Part shown: in pieces, positions 42,230-52,579 of the stretch | Layout of the letters: each line of letters starts with the position of its first letter | Numbering within the stretch: the first letter of the stretch is position 1 | NCBI GenBank assembly: GCA_032027165.1 | Contig: JAVSMO010000001.1 | Coordinates: 3,190,323-3,254,322 of the forward strand | Source: Denitratisoma sp. | GTDB taxonomy: Bacteria; Pseudomonadota; Gammaproteobacteria; Burkholderiales; Rhodocyclaceae | DNA length: 64,000 bases | Reading direction: 5' to 3' | Program-made: the position numbers and the translations under genes | Notes under the pieces: generated by a model | The model's database searches: none | Told to the model about the DNA's origin: nothing | Seen by the model: the letters and a program-made list of their open reading frames with translations, nothing else

Positions 42230-43408
42230 ATGTCCGTCGAAGAATCCCTGCTGCGTGCCGGGCCGGTCGATCCGCAACGCTACCGCGAGGCGAATCGGGC
42301 CACCTGGATCTCGGCGGCGCTCAACCTGGCCCTGACCGTTGCCCAGCTGGTCGTCGGCTGGGTGGCCCACTCGCAATCGCTGATTGCCCACGGGCTGCAC
42401 TCCTTCTCCGATCTGCTGTCGGATTTTCTCGTCCTCTATGCCAATCGCCAGGGCAGTCACCCGGCCGACCGCGAGCACCCCTACGGCCACGCCCGCGTCG
42501 AGACGGCCGCCACGCTGATCCTCGGCGCTTCGCTGGCGACGATCGGCTTTGGCATCCTCTGGGAAGCAACGTTGCGCCTGCAGCATGTTGCCGAACTGCC
42601 GCCGGTCGAGCTGCTGGCCCTGTGGGTGGCGATCTTCACGGCGGCGTCGAAGGAAGTCCTGTTCCGCTATCTGCTGCGCGTCGCCGAACGCCTGCGCTCG
42701 CCCATGCTGGCGGCCAACGCCTGGCACACGCGCGCCGATGCCGCCTCGGCGCTGGTGGTGGTGGTCGGCATCGCCGGCGCCCTCATGGGCTGGAAATTCC
42801 TCGATCTGCTGGCGGCAGCGATCATGGGCTTCATGATCCTGCGCATGGGCCTCAAGCTGGCCTGGGAATCCCTGCAGGAGCTGATCGACACCGGACTCGA
42901 CAAGGAGAAGGTAGAGGCGATTCGCATGACGTTGCTGGACACGCCCGGCGTGCTGGGCCTGCATGAACTGCGGACGCGGCGCATGGCCCATCAGGCGCTG
43001 GTCGATGCGCATGTGCTGGTCGATCCGCGCATCAGCGTGTCCGAGGGCCATCGTCTTGGCGAGCAAGCCCGCCAGCGCGTGCTGGACGCGCATCCCGAGG
43101 TGGCCGATGTGCTGGTGCACATTGATGCCGAGGAGGATCAGGCACTGATGAGCAGCGGCGCCGACCTGCCGGATCGCGACGCGCTCATGGCGCACCTGCA
43201 TGTTTTGCTGGGGGAGGAAGCGGCAGGGATCGAGAAAACGGTGCTGCACTATCTTGGGAACCGGGTCGAGGCGGAAGTTTTCCTGCCGCTCGAGACCTGC
43301 CAGGATTTGGCGCGCATGAACCGGCTGGAACAGCGTATTGCCGGGCAATTGAGTAGCGACCCCGTATTTCGCGCCATCTCCCTGAATTGCCGGATCGCAC
43401 CAAAGTAG
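42230..43408 (+). CDS. Cation diffusion facilitator (FieF/MamM-like)
   Basis: A 392-aa inner-membrane divalent-metal/proton antiporter. The first half contains six helices with the metal site pair HSFSDLLSD (helix 2) and HTRADAASA (helix 5). A cytoplasmic ferredoxin-like domain follows (ALVDAHVLVDPRISVSEGHRLGEQARQRVLDAHPEVADVLVHIDAEED). The protein then runs about 80 residues beyond the usual end with a second region of similar character (HVLLGEEAAGIEKTVLHYLGNRVEAEVFLPLE). This looks like a duplicated C-terminal domain. The metal is probably iron, zinc or manganese. Confidence 0.92.
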   Translation: MSVEESLLRAGPVDPQRYREANRATWISAALNLALTVAQLVVGWVAHSQSLIAHGLHSFSDLLSDFLVLYANRQGSHPADREHPYGHARVETAATLILGASLATIGFGILWEATLRLQHVAELPPVELLALWVAIFTAASKEVLFRYLLRVAERLRSPMLAANAWHTRADAASALVVVVGIAGALMGWKFLDLLAAAIMGFMILRMGLKLAWESLQELIDTGLDKEKVEAIRMTLLDTPGVLGLHELRTRRMAHQALVDAHVLVDPRISVSEGHRLGEQARQRVLDAHPEVADVLVHIDAEEDQALMSSGADLPDRDALMAHLHVLLGEEAAGIEKTVLHYLGNRVEAEVFLPLETCQDLARMNRLEQRIAGQLSSDPVFRAISLNCRIAPK

Positions 43409-43442
43409 TGCGCCATTGATTTATTGCGCACTACTTTGGTGC
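43397..43442 (+). promoter_or_regulatory. Paired NtrC sites upstream of glnA, forming a 17-bp perfect stem
   Basis: GCACCAAAGTAGTGC (43397-43411) and GCACTACTTTGGTGC (43428-43442) are inverted copies that fit the NtrC consensus core GCAC-Y-N5-GGTGC (one arm exactly, its mirror with one change). Their centres are 31 bp apart, about three helical turns. As RNA the same DNA makes a perfect 17-bp hairpin followed by ATTTTTCTTTTC, so it also looks like the terminator of the upstream transporter gene, whose stop codon lies in the first arm. Confidence 0.85.
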
Positions 43443-43505
43443 ATTTTTCTTTTCGGCTTGCCGGGTTCTCCCTTGTGCCACAATGACCTCCCCTTTTTCG
43501 GGCGT

Positions 43506-43521
43506 TGGCACATTTTCTGCT
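43506..43521 (+). promoter_or_regulatory. Sigma-54 promoter of glnA
   Basis: TGGCACATTTTCTGCT: the invariant GG (43507-43508) and GC (43519-43520) are 10 nt apart, as required for RpoN. The start of transcription would fall near 43532, about 47 bp before the glnA ATG. The proximal NtrC site is about 97 bp upstream of it. Confidence 0.85.
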
Positions 43522-43578
43522 AAAGCCCTTGGCATGCAGTTTTTTCGTTGTCCGAATTCAATTCGCTAGGAGAGTGCG

Positions 43579-44988
43579 ATGTCCCCTCAAGACGTTCTTA
43601 AGCTGGTCAAGGAAAGGGAAGTCAAATTCGTCGATTTCCGCTTCACGGATACACGCGGCAAGGAGCAGCATGTCGGCGTGCCGGTCAAGCACTTCGGCGC
43701 CGACAAGTTCGAGTCCGGCCATGCCTTCGACGGTTCGTCCATCGCCGGCTGGAAGGGCATCCAGGCCTCCGACATGCTGCTGATGCCCGACCCCGCCACC
43801 GCCTACATCGATCCCTTCATGGACGAGACCACCCTGGTGTTGTCCTGCGACGTGGTCGAGCCGGCCGACGGCAAGGGTTATGACCGCGACCCGCGCTCCA
43901 TCGCCAAGCGTGCCGAGGCTTACCTGAAGTCCACCGGCCTGGGCGACGTCGCCTACTTCGGTCCCGAGCCTGAGTTCTTCATTTTCGATTCCGTGGAGTG
44001 GTCGGTCGACATGTCCGGCTCCTACTCCAAGGTGTTCTCCGAGGAGGCCGCCTGGGCCTCCGCCGAGAAGTTCGACGGCGGCAACACCGGCCACCGTCCC
44101 ACCGTCAAGGGCGGCTATTTCCCGGTGCCGCCGGTCGACAGCCTGAACGACATCCGCGCCGCCATGTGCCTGGCGCTGGAAGCCTGCGGCGTCGAGGTGG
44201 AAGTGCATCACCATGAAGTGGCCACCGCCGGCCAGTGCGAGATCGGCACGCTCTTCAACACCCTGGTGCGCCGCGCCGACCAGACCCAGGTGCTGAAGTA
44301 CATCGTGCACAACGTGGCGCACAGCTACGGCAAGACCGCCACCTTCATGCCCAAGCCGATCGTCGGCGACAACGGTTCCGGCATGCACGTGCACCAGTCG
44401 ATCTGGAAGGGCGGCAAGAACCTGTTCGCCGGCAACGGCTATGCCGGCCTGTCCGAGTTCGCCCTCTACTACATCGGCGGCATCATCAAGCACGCCCGCG
44501 CGCTCAACGCCATCACCAACCCCGGCACCAACTCCTACAAGCGCCTGGTGCCCGGCTTCGAGGCCCCGGTCAAGCTGGCCTACTCGGCGCGCAACCGCTC
44601 CGCCTCGATCCGCATTCCCTACGTGCAGAGCGACAAGGCGCGCCGCATCGAGGTGCGCTTCCCGGACCCGACCGCCAACCCGTACCTGGCCTTCACCGCC
44701 CTGATGATGGCCGGCCTCGACGGCGTGCAGAACAAGATCCACCCGGGCGACCCGGCCGACAAGAACCTCTACGACCTGCCGCCGGAAGAGGATGCCAAGA
44801 TACCGACCGTCTGCTCCTCGCTCGACCAGGCGCTCGACTACCTCGACAAGGACCGCGAGTTCCTCACCCGCGGCGGCGTCTTCTCCAACGAGATGATCGA
44901 TGCCTACATCGAACTGAAGATGGAGGAGGTCACGCGCTTCCGCATGACGACTCACCCGGTCGAGTACGACATGTATTACAGCCTGTAA
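43579..44988 (+). CDS. glnA: Glutamine synthetase, type I
   Basis: Assimilates ammonium onto glutamate. The 469-aa GSI-beta protein carries [23 protein letters not shown], the metal ligands in [10 protein letters not shown] and [13 protein letters not shown], the [10 protein letters not shown] motif, NRSASIRIP, and the adenylylation Tyr (about residue 398) in [10 protein letters not shown], so activity is probably covalently controlled by GlnE. AGGAGAG lies before the ATG. Expression is expected to depend on NtrC and sigma-54. It is followed by a strong terminator, so it is not cotranscribed with ntrBC by default. Confidence 0.98.
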   Translation: MSPQDVLKLVKEREVKFVDFRFTDTRGKEQHVGVPVKHFGADKFESGHAFDGSSIAGWKGIQASDMLLMPDPATAYIDPFMDETTLVLSCDVVEPADGKGYDRDPRSIAKRAEAYLKSTGLGDVAYFGPEPEFFIFDSVEWSVDMSGSYSKVFSEEAAWASAEKFDGGNTGHRPTVKGGYFPVPPVDSLNDIRAAMCLALEACGVEVEVHHHEVATAGQCEIGTLFNTLVRRADQTQVLKYIVHNVAHSYGKTATFMPKPIVGDNGSGMHVHQSIWKGGKNLFAGNGYAGLSEFALYYIGGIIKHARALNAITNPGTNSYKRLVPGFEAPVKLAYSARNRSASIRIPYVQSDKARRIEVRFPDPTANPYLAFTALMMAGLDGVQNKIHPGDPADKNLYDLPPEEDAKIPTVCSSLDQALDYLDKDREFLTRGGVFSNEMIDAYIELKMEEVTRFRMTTHPVEYDMYYSL

Positions 44989-45003
44989 GGCCGGCAAACC
45001 CGG

Positions 45004-45032
45004 AAAAGGACGGCTGCGGCCGTCCTTTTTTT
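45004..45032 (+). terminator. Rho-independent terminator of glnA
   Basis: An 11-bp perfect stem (AAAAGGACGGC and complement) with loop TGCG and a run of seven T, starting 15 bp after the glnA stop. Confidence 0.92.
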
Positions 45033-45118
45033 GTGCACTTCCCGGCGTCAAAAGCGTTTGTAAAGGGCCCACTCTTCGCATACACTTGAGGTAGGTTCTC
45101 GTTTTACGGCGGAACATC

Positions 45119-45586
45119 ATGAATATTTTGAAAAAAATGATTGCCTTCGGGTTTGGCTTGCTGGCCATTCCGTTGGCACAGGCGGATGTCTTCAAGTGCG
45201 TGGATGAGGATGGCCACGTCACCTATACCAACGCCAAGCCTTCCCCCAAGGCGAAATGCACCACCTTGAGCCGCGATCAGCGCGTGTCCACCGTGCCGGG
45301 TCGCGCAGCGAGTACGCCTTCGCCTGCCAGCTTTCCGAAAGTCGATGGCGACACGCAGAAGGCGCGCGACAACGACCGGCGCAAGATCCTCGAGCAGGAA
45401 CTGACGGCCGAGCAGAAAAGCCTGGAGCAGGCGAAAAAGGAACTGGCCGAACAGGAGGCCATTCGTACCGGCGACGAGCGCAACTACCAGCGGGTGCTGG
45501 ATCGCCTGCAGCCCTACAAGGACAGGGTGGCGCTGCACGAGCGCAACATAGAGGCCCTGAAGAAGGAAATCGGCAACCTCAGGTAA
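45119..45586 (+). CDS. Exported DUF4124-domain protein with coiled coil
   Basis: A 155-aa precursor with a signal peptide (about residues 1-22, ending LAQA). An N-terminal DUF4124 unit follows (DVFKCVDEDGHVTYTNAKPSPKAKC). Then comes a linker and a long charged coiled coil (RRKILEQELTAEQKSLEQAKKELAEQEAIRTGDERNYQ). Such proteins are periplasmic and of unknown role. It is positioned between glnA and ntrB in many Betaproteobacteria. Confidence 0.87.
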   Translation: MNILKKMIAFGFGLLAIPLAQADVFKCVDEDGHVTYTNAKPSPKAKCTTLSRDQRVSTVPGRAASTPSPASFPKVDGDTQKARDNDRRKILEQELTAEQKSLEQAKKELAEQEAIRTGDERNYQRVLDRLQPYKDRVALHERNIEALKKEIGNLR

Positions 45587-45635
45587 GCACGCCCCGCCCC
45601 GGCTCGATGGTGCGGTTTTTGCTAACCTTCAATGC

Positions 45636-46708
45636 ATGGCCGCACCGGAAAAACTCCCAGTCACCGCCTTTGCCGGACTTGACCTGCTTTCCTCGGCCGT
45701 CATCCTGCTGGATGCCGATCTGGTCATCCAGTACCTGAATCCGGCAGCGGAAAATCTCTTTGCTATCAGTGCCAGGCAATTGTTACGCCGGCCGCTTGCC
45801 CAGCTGCTGGGGGAGCCCCCGGGCCTGTCGGCCGCTCTCGACAATGCGCTGACGAACAACTGGAGCTATACCGGGCAGAACCTTACGACGCACCGTCATG
45901 GTGCAGTGCCCCTGCACCTGGACTGCACGGTGACCCCGGTGGAAGCCGGCAAGATCCGCCTGTTGCTCGAGTTTCGCCACATCGACCAGCAGCTGAAGAC
46001 GGAGCGGGAGGAGCGTCTGGCCGAACAGCAGCAGGCCAACCGCGAGCTGATCCGCAATCTGGCCCATGAAATCAAGAACCCGCTCGGCGGCATCCGCGGT
46101 TCGGCCCAATTGCTCGAGCGGGAGCTGGCCAACCCCCAGCTGCACGAATACACCCAGGTCATCATCAAGGAGGCCGATCGGCTGCAGGAACTGATGAACC
46201 GCCTGCTCAGTTCGCATCGCCTGATGCAGCCGCAGCAGGTAAATATCCACGAACTCCTCGAACGGGTGCGATCGCTGATCCTGGCCGAGTTTCCCGACGT
46301 GGACGTCAAGCGCGACTACGACACCAGCCTGCCCGATGTCACAGGAGACCGTGAGCAGTTGATCCAGGCCATCCTCAACATCGTGCGCAATGCCGCCCAG
46401 GCGCTGGAGGGGCACGGCGAGATCGTCCTGCGCACCCGCGCGCTGCGTCAGGTGACCCTGGCCAAGCGGCGCTATCGACTGGCGCTGCAACTGCAGGTGA
46501 TCGACAACGGTCCCGGCATCCCGGATGCGATCCGCGACCAGATGTTCTATCCGCTGGTTTCCGGTCGAGAAGGCGGCAGCGGGCTGGGCCTGACGCTGGC
46601 ACAGAACTTCATCCAGCAGCATCATGGCAGCATCGAGATCGACAGCCGGCCCGGACGCACCTGCTTCACGGTAATGCTGCCCTTACACGAGAGCAATGAG
46701 GAACCACG

Positions 46709-46712
<4 letters not shown>
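45636..46712 (+). CDS. ntrB: Nitrogen sensor histidine kinase NtrB
   Basis: Cytoplasmic kinase/phosphatase of the nitrogen two-component system, controlled by PII. At 358 aa it has a PAS domain (about residues 15-115: SSAVILLDADLVIQYLNPAAENLF), the H box with phospho-acceptor His144 in NLAHEIKNPLGGIRGSAQLLE, the N box LNIVRNAAQAL and the G boxes DNGPGIPDAIRDQMFYPLVSGREGGSGLGLTLAQNFIQQHHG. The stop overlaps the ntrC start (ATGA). glnA and amtB in this window carry its likely downstream sites. Confidence 0.96.
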
Positions 46713-48139
<1,427 letters not shown>

Positions 48140-48165
48140 AGGACGGCGGCGATGCCCTGACAGCC

Positions 48166-49302
48166 CTAGCGTCGCCTGCTCTTCTTCGTTGTCTTGCGGA
48201 TCGTTTTCCCGGGTTTTTTCACGGCCGGCTGCCTGATACTCCCCCGCGTTTTCTTGGCCGCAGCGTTCTTGGGCGGGGCCGGGGCCACCTGTGGCGCTTC
48301 CACGGCCTTATCGGGCTCGGGCGCGGATACGGCAAGCTGTGAAACGACCGACGCCCCGGCCATGGCGGTCACTTCCTGAGGCGGAATGACTTGTTCATCG
48401 TCGGGCCAGGGGTCGGGCGCGGCGGCCAAGGCGAGCGAAGGCGGCGCTTCGTCCGGCCAGGGGTCGGGTAGCGCCAATGCAGCCACCTTGTCGCGCGAAG
48501 CCAGAAACGAAGGCAGCCAGCCTAGCTTCAACGCACCCTGCGGCGAGTTTGACAGTGGATCCGCCAGCGCCTTCGGATCGTAGCCGGCCGCCATGATTAG
48601 CTTGCCTGCGAACGCGTCAGCCTCGTCCTGCTGCGAAGACTCGACCAGCTGTTCGGTGCCCATCGAGGCGAGCAGCGAGATGCCCACCTTCGCGAGTGCG
48701 CCCATCGGAAAAATGATGTCGGCCAGGATGGAGGTGGCCAGATAGGCGCTGGTCAGCGGCGACCCGACTACCAGGGAGACCGCAAGGCCCGCCGAGGTGC
48801 TTTCGCGGTGATGCGCCGCGGCCAGCCGGCCGAATTCGCGCGCCAGCGCGAAGGCCAGGTCCGTGTCCGTGAGATCGAGCCGGGCGAGGCCGACGCCGAC
48901 GGCGATTTTTCCGCCGGCGCTGGAACTCACCGCCGGCGAGTCGCCGGGCACGACGAAGACCTCCACCTGCGGGATGCGGGACGCCAGCTCCGGGCTGAGC
49001 TGCGCGGCCGTGGTGCCGAGGCGCTCGGCGATGGGTGCGATGCGCTGCGCGAGCTTTTCGGCGGCTTCCCGGGCCGGGCAGGGATCTTCGTCCTCGCGGC
49101 AGAATTCGCCGCCGGAGACGAGCAGGGTTTTCGCGCCGAAGCGCAGGTCCGGCACGGTGGTCTCGAGTTCGCCGGGCAGGATGTTGAACTGTGCGCGCCC
49201 GCTGGTGGGGGAAGTGCTGCAGCCGGTGGCCAGTATTGCTGCACAGGCAAGCGGCAGAACCATGCGCGAAAGGACGGGGAGGACGGGTTTGGGAAAGCGC
49301 AT
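48166..49302 (-). CDS. M48-like lipoprotein with degenerate zinc motif
   Basis: A 378-aa precursor with lipobox (LACAAILATGC). The central region follows the M48 peptidase layout: FVVPGDSPAVSSSAGGKIAVGVGLARL, then FALAREFGRLAAAHH where active enzymes have HEXXH, and SSQQDEADAFAGKLIMAAGYDPKALADPL where active ones have EXEAD. The first His and the second His of HEXXH are replaced by Arg, leaving only Glu, so zinc binding and proteolysis should be lost. The tail has two DPWPD repeats, a Pro/Ala linker and a very Lys/Arg-rich end (KKTRGSIRQPAVKKPGKTIRK) that could bind anionic surfaces. Confidence 0.8.
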   Translation of the reverse strand: MRFPKPVLPVLSRMVLPLACAAILATGCSTSPTSGRAQFNILPGELETTVPDLRFGAKTLLVSGGEFCREDEDPCPAREAAEKLAQRIAPIAERLGTTAAQLSPELASRIPQVEVFVVPGDSPAVSSSAGGKIAVGVGLARLDLTDTDLAFALAREFGRLAAAHHRESTSAGLAVSLVVGSPLTSAYLATSILADIIFPMGALAKVGISLLASMGTEQLVESSQQDEADAFAGKLIMAAGYDPKALADPLSNSPQGALKLGWLPSFLASRDKVAALALPDPWPDEAPPSLALAAAPDPWPDDEQVIPPQEVTAMAGASVVSQLAVSAPEPDKAVEAPQVAPAPPKNAAAKKTRGSIRQPAVKKPGKTIRKTTKKSRRR

Positions 49303-49400
49303 ATGCCGGAGTGTAGATGAGCCTGCCCTCCCAAGTCACGGCGAAAATCGGGCGATTCCAGCATAATGCGGCGGAGAAGCCGCAGCCCTATCCAAACCGC

Positions 49401-50201
49401 ATGCAAACAAACGCGCCCGAGCCCTTGGACACCCGGATCGTTGCAGCAGCGCTGTCCGCGCCGGAGCGATTCTCCATTGCGCTGCTCGACAGCTGCGAAT
49501 CGACCAGCACCCTGCTGCTGGAGCGCGCCCAGCAGGGCGCGCCGTCCGGCAGCGTTGTCGTCTGCGAGCGGCAGACAGCCGGCCGCGGCCGGCGCGGCCG
49601 CAGCTGGCTGTCGGCGCCGGGCGACAGCCTGACCTTTTCCCTGCTCTGGCGCTTCCCCGAGGGCACGCCGCCGCCTGCCGGCCTCAGCCTGGCCGTCGGG
49701 GTGGCCGCGGCGCGCGTGCTGGAAGGCATGGGCGCTGCCGGCGTGCGTCTGAAGTGGCCGAACGACATCCTCGCCGGCGGCGCCAAGCTCGGCGGCATCC
49801 TGATCGAAACCCTGACGTCGGGCGGCCGGCATGTCGCGGTGATCGGCATTGGCCTGAACGTACGTCTGCCCGAGACGATCGCCTCGGCCATCGATGTTCC
49901 GGCGGGCGCGCTCGATGCAGTGATGCCTTTCACGCCCTCGCGCAATCTGCTGCTGGCGGGTTTGCTCGAGGGATTGGCGGAGATGCTCGAGACCTTCGGC
50001 CAGGCCGGCTTTCCCGGCTTCATCGAGGATTGGCTGGCGCGCAACGCCCATGCCGGACAGCTCGTCAGCATCCTCGCAGAAGGCGCCGACCCGGTCGAGG
50101 GGCGTTGCGCCGGGGTCGACGCCGATGGCGCGCTGCTGCTGGAGACCGCGACGGGCCTGCGCCGCATCGTCAGCGGCGAAGTCTCGCTGAGGCAGAAATG
50201 A
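49401..50201 (+). CDS. birA: Biotin-[acetyl-CoA-carboxylase] ligase, monofunctional
   Basis: Attaches biotin to the biotin carboxyl carrier protein. The 266-aa protein has the ligase core: CESTSTLLLERAQ, CERQTAGRGRRGRSWLSAPG (biotinyl-AMP-binding loop), LKWPNDILAGGAKLGGILIE, and a C-terminal SH3-like cap. The N-terminal HTH of E. coli BirA is absent, so it cannot repress biotin genes. I start at ATG 49401; the open frame extends 84 bp upstream without homology-like content. Its stop overlaps coaX by 4 bp. Confidence 0.93.
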   Translation: MQTNAPEPLDTRIVAAALSAPERFSIALLDSCESTSTLLLERAQQGAPSGSVVVCERQTAGRGRRGRSWLSAPGDSLTFSLLWRFPEGTPPPAGLSLAVGVAAARVLEGMGAAGVRLKWPNDILAGGAKLGGILIETLTSGGRHVAVIGIGLNVRLPETIASAIDVPAGALDAVMPFTPSRNLLLAGLLEGLAEMLETFGQAGFPGFIEDWLARNAHAGQLVSILAEGADPVEGRCAGVDADGALLLETATGLRRIVSGEVSLRQK

Positions 50202-50923
50202 TCCTGGCCATCGACTGCGGCAACACGCGACTCAAATGGGGCTTGCATGACGGCGATGCTTGGCGCGCGCAGGGGCCGCTCGACTATGCCGGCCTGCCCG
50301 GGCTGGCCGAACTGCTGCAATCCCAGCCGCGCGCAACGAAGGCGGTCGCGGCCAATGTCGCCGGTCCGCAGGTGGGCGAAGCCGTCGCCGCCGCCGTGGC
50401 GGCGCTCGGCATTCCGCTGCATTGGGCGGAAAGTCAGTCTGCGCAATACGGCGTGCGCAACCTCTACGAGCGGCCGGAACAGCTCGGTGTCGACCGTTGG
50501 GCGGCGCTGGTCGGCGCGCGCGCTCTGCATCCGCAGGCCTGCCTGGTCGTCTGTGCCGGCACCGCGACGACGGTCGATGTGCTGGACGCCGAGGGCAGCT
50601 TCCAGGGCGGCCTGATCCTGCCCGGCGTCGAACTGATGTACCGCGCGCTGGCCGCCAACACTGCGCAGCTGCCGCTGGCCGACGGCAAGTTCACCGGTCT
50701 GCCGCGCAACACCATGGACGCCATCGTCAGCGGCTGCCTGCACGCGCAGGCCGGGGCCGTCGAGCGCATGTTCGAGCAGGTGGCGACCCATCCGGGCGCG
50801 GCCTGCCTCGTCGGCGGCGGCGCGGCAGGACAGTTCTTCGATTTGCTGCGCGTGCCGAAGACGAGGGTCGACAACCTGGTGCTCGAAGGCCTGGCCCGCA
50901 TCGGCCGCGAATTAACCCCGTAG
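50198..50923 (+). CDS. coaX: Type III pantothenate kinase
   Basis: First step of CoA synthesis. The 241-aa ASKHA-fold protein shows the phosphate motif AIDCGNTRLKWGL, the GVDRWAALVGA motif, the CAGTATTVDVLD motif and LVGGGAAGQFFDLL. It is coupled by overlap to birA, an order common in Betaproteobacteria. Steps four and five (coaD, coaE) are also in this window but in separate operons. Confidence 0.95.
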   Translation: MILAIDCGNTRLKWGLHDGDAWRAQGPLDYAGLPGLAELLQSQPRATKAVAANVAGPQVGEAVAAAVAALGIPLHWAESQSAQYGVRNLYERPEQLGVDRWAALVGARALHPQACLVVCAGTATTVDVLDAEGSFQGGLILPGVELMYRALAANTAQLPLADGKFTGLPRNTMDAIVSGCLHAQAGAVERMFEQVATHPGAACLVGGGAAGQFFDLLRVPKTRVDNLVLEGLARIGRELTP

Positions 50924-50969
50924 GCGAGGCTGCGGCGTTTACGCAGCCGTACCCACCACTGGAGCCGAC

Positions 50970-52382
50970 ATGAATATCCGCACACCGCGCCGCGCCCTTG
51001 CGCTGGCGATCCTCGCCGCCTTTTCCCTGACCGCGCTCGCTGCCGAGACAATCAGCCGCGCCGAGGACCGCGAGGAAGTCGCCGTCACCATCTACAACGA
51101 TTCGCTCGCCCTCATCAAGGAGGTGCGCCGCATTCCCTTCGGGCGCGGCGCCAACAGCATCGCCCTGCGCGACGTCAGCGCGAAGATGCGGCCGGAAACC
51201 GCCAGCCTGCGCGCGCTGTCCGGCGGCAGCCTGCGCCTCATCGAGCAGAACTTCGACTTCGACCTGCTGACGCCGCAGAAGCTGCTGGAGAAATACGTCG
51301 GCCGCAGCGTCACCGTCATCAAGACCAATCCCGCCACCGGCGCGGAAACGCGCGAGCAGGCCGAGGTGCTGGCGACCAACGGCGGCGTGGTGCTGAAATA
51401 CGCCGACCGCATCGAGACCGGCGTGCCCGGCCGCATCGCCTACGGCGCGATTCCCGCCAACCTGCGCGACCGGCCGACCCTGGTGGTGCAGCTGGAGAGC
51501 GCGGCGGCGGGCCGGCCGGCGACGGAACTGTCCTATCTTTCCGGCGGGCTGTCCTGGCGCGCCGACTACGTGGCCGAACTGACCGGCGACGAGTCGAAAC
51601 TCGACCTGGCCGGCTGGGTGACGCTGACCAACCAGAGCGGGGCGAGCTACGAGAAGGCCCGCCTGCAGCTGGTGGCCGGCGACGTCAATCGCGTGCGCGA
51701 GGAGATGCGCGTGCAGCAGTTCGCCGCCAAGGTCATGGCGGCGCCGGCGCCGGAAATGGCGCGCGAACAGCTGTTCGAATACCACCTCTATTCGCTCAAC
51801 CGGCCGACGACCATTCTCGACAACCAGACCAAGCAGGTGGCGCTGCTCTCCGCCTCAAGCGTGCCGCTGCGCAAGGAATACCGTCTCGCCGGGCAGGACT
51901 GGTATTACCGCGGCGCCCAGTCCGACCTCGGCCGCCAGCACAAGGTCGGCGTCTTCATCGAGTTCGACAACAAGGGCGGCGAGCTAGGCCAGCCGCTGCC
52001 CAAGGGCATCGTGCGGGTGTACAAGAAGGACTCGCGCGGCAACGCCCTCTTCATCGGCGAGGACCGCATCGACCACACGGCGAAGAACGAGGTGGTGCGG
52101 CTGAAACTGGGCGATGCCTTCGACGTCAAGGCGGCGCGCAAGCAGACGTCCTTCCGCAAGATCGCCGACAAGGTCTACGAGAGCGCCTTCAGCATCGAGT
52201 TGAGCAACGCGAAGGACATTCCGGTGACGGTGAAAGTGGTCGAGCCGGTGCCGGGCGACTGGGAGATGGTCGCGGAGAGCCAGAAGCACACCAAGGGCGA
52301 CGCCCATTCCGCCGTCTGGCTGGTGGCGGTTCCGGCCGGCGGCAAGGCCACGCTCGACTACAGCGTCAGGATGCGCTGGTGA
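50970..52382 (+). CDS. DUF4139-domain exported protein
   Basis: A 470-aa protein with a Sec signal peptide (about residues 1-24, ending ALAAE). The mature part matches the DUF4139 family: EVAVTIYNDSLALIKEVRRIPF near the start, YLSGGLSWRADYVAELTGDESKLDLAGWVTLTNQSGASYEKARLQLVAGDVNR in the middle, then a beta-rich C-terminal half (TILDNQTKQVALLSASSVPLRKEY, IELSNAKDIPVTVKVVEP). Probably periplasmic or outer-membrane associated. The family has no assigned function in bacteria. Confidence 0.88.
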   Translation: MNIRTPRRALALAILAAFSLTALAAETISRAEDREEVAVTIYNDSLALIKEVRRIPFGRGANSIALRDVSAKMRPETASLRALSGGSLRLIEQNFDFDLLTPQKLLEKYVGRSVTVIKTNPATGAETREQAEVLATNGGVVLKYADRIETGVPGRIAYGAIPANLRDRPTLVVQLESAAAGRPATELSYLSGGLSWRADYVAELTGDESKLDLAGWVTLTNQSGASYEKARLQLVAGDVNRVREEMRVQQFAAKVMAAPAPEMAREQLFEYHLYSLNRPTTILDNQTKQVALLSASSVPLRKEYRLAGQDWYYRGAQSDLGRQHKVGVFIEFDNKGGELGQPLPKGIVRVYKKDSRGNALFIGEDRIDHTAKNEVVRLKLGDAFDVKAARKQTSFRKIADKVYESAFSIELSNAKDIPVTVKVVEPVPGDWEMVAESQKHTKGDAHSAVWLVAVPAGGKATLDYSVRMRW

Positions 52383-52579
52383 GCAGCCTCATAAGGCGGG
52401 ACCGGGCTGCTAACTGATGGACGAACCCGACAGAAAAGCAGCTTGTGTATGCAGTATACCCGGGCTATTATTTTTCCCGCACTTGGGCTAAGGTGATTCT
52501 GCAAGGCGGTATCGATCAGGCTGCGGGGAGAGGGAGCGGGCCTGGCATCCATCCATAAATAACGAGGAGGAGAAACGAG

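Noticed and set aside
41729-43348. 539-codon minus-strand frame containing the rhodanese gene
   Set aside because: Only the last 150 codons are a rhodanese; the rest is antisense to the CDF transporter.
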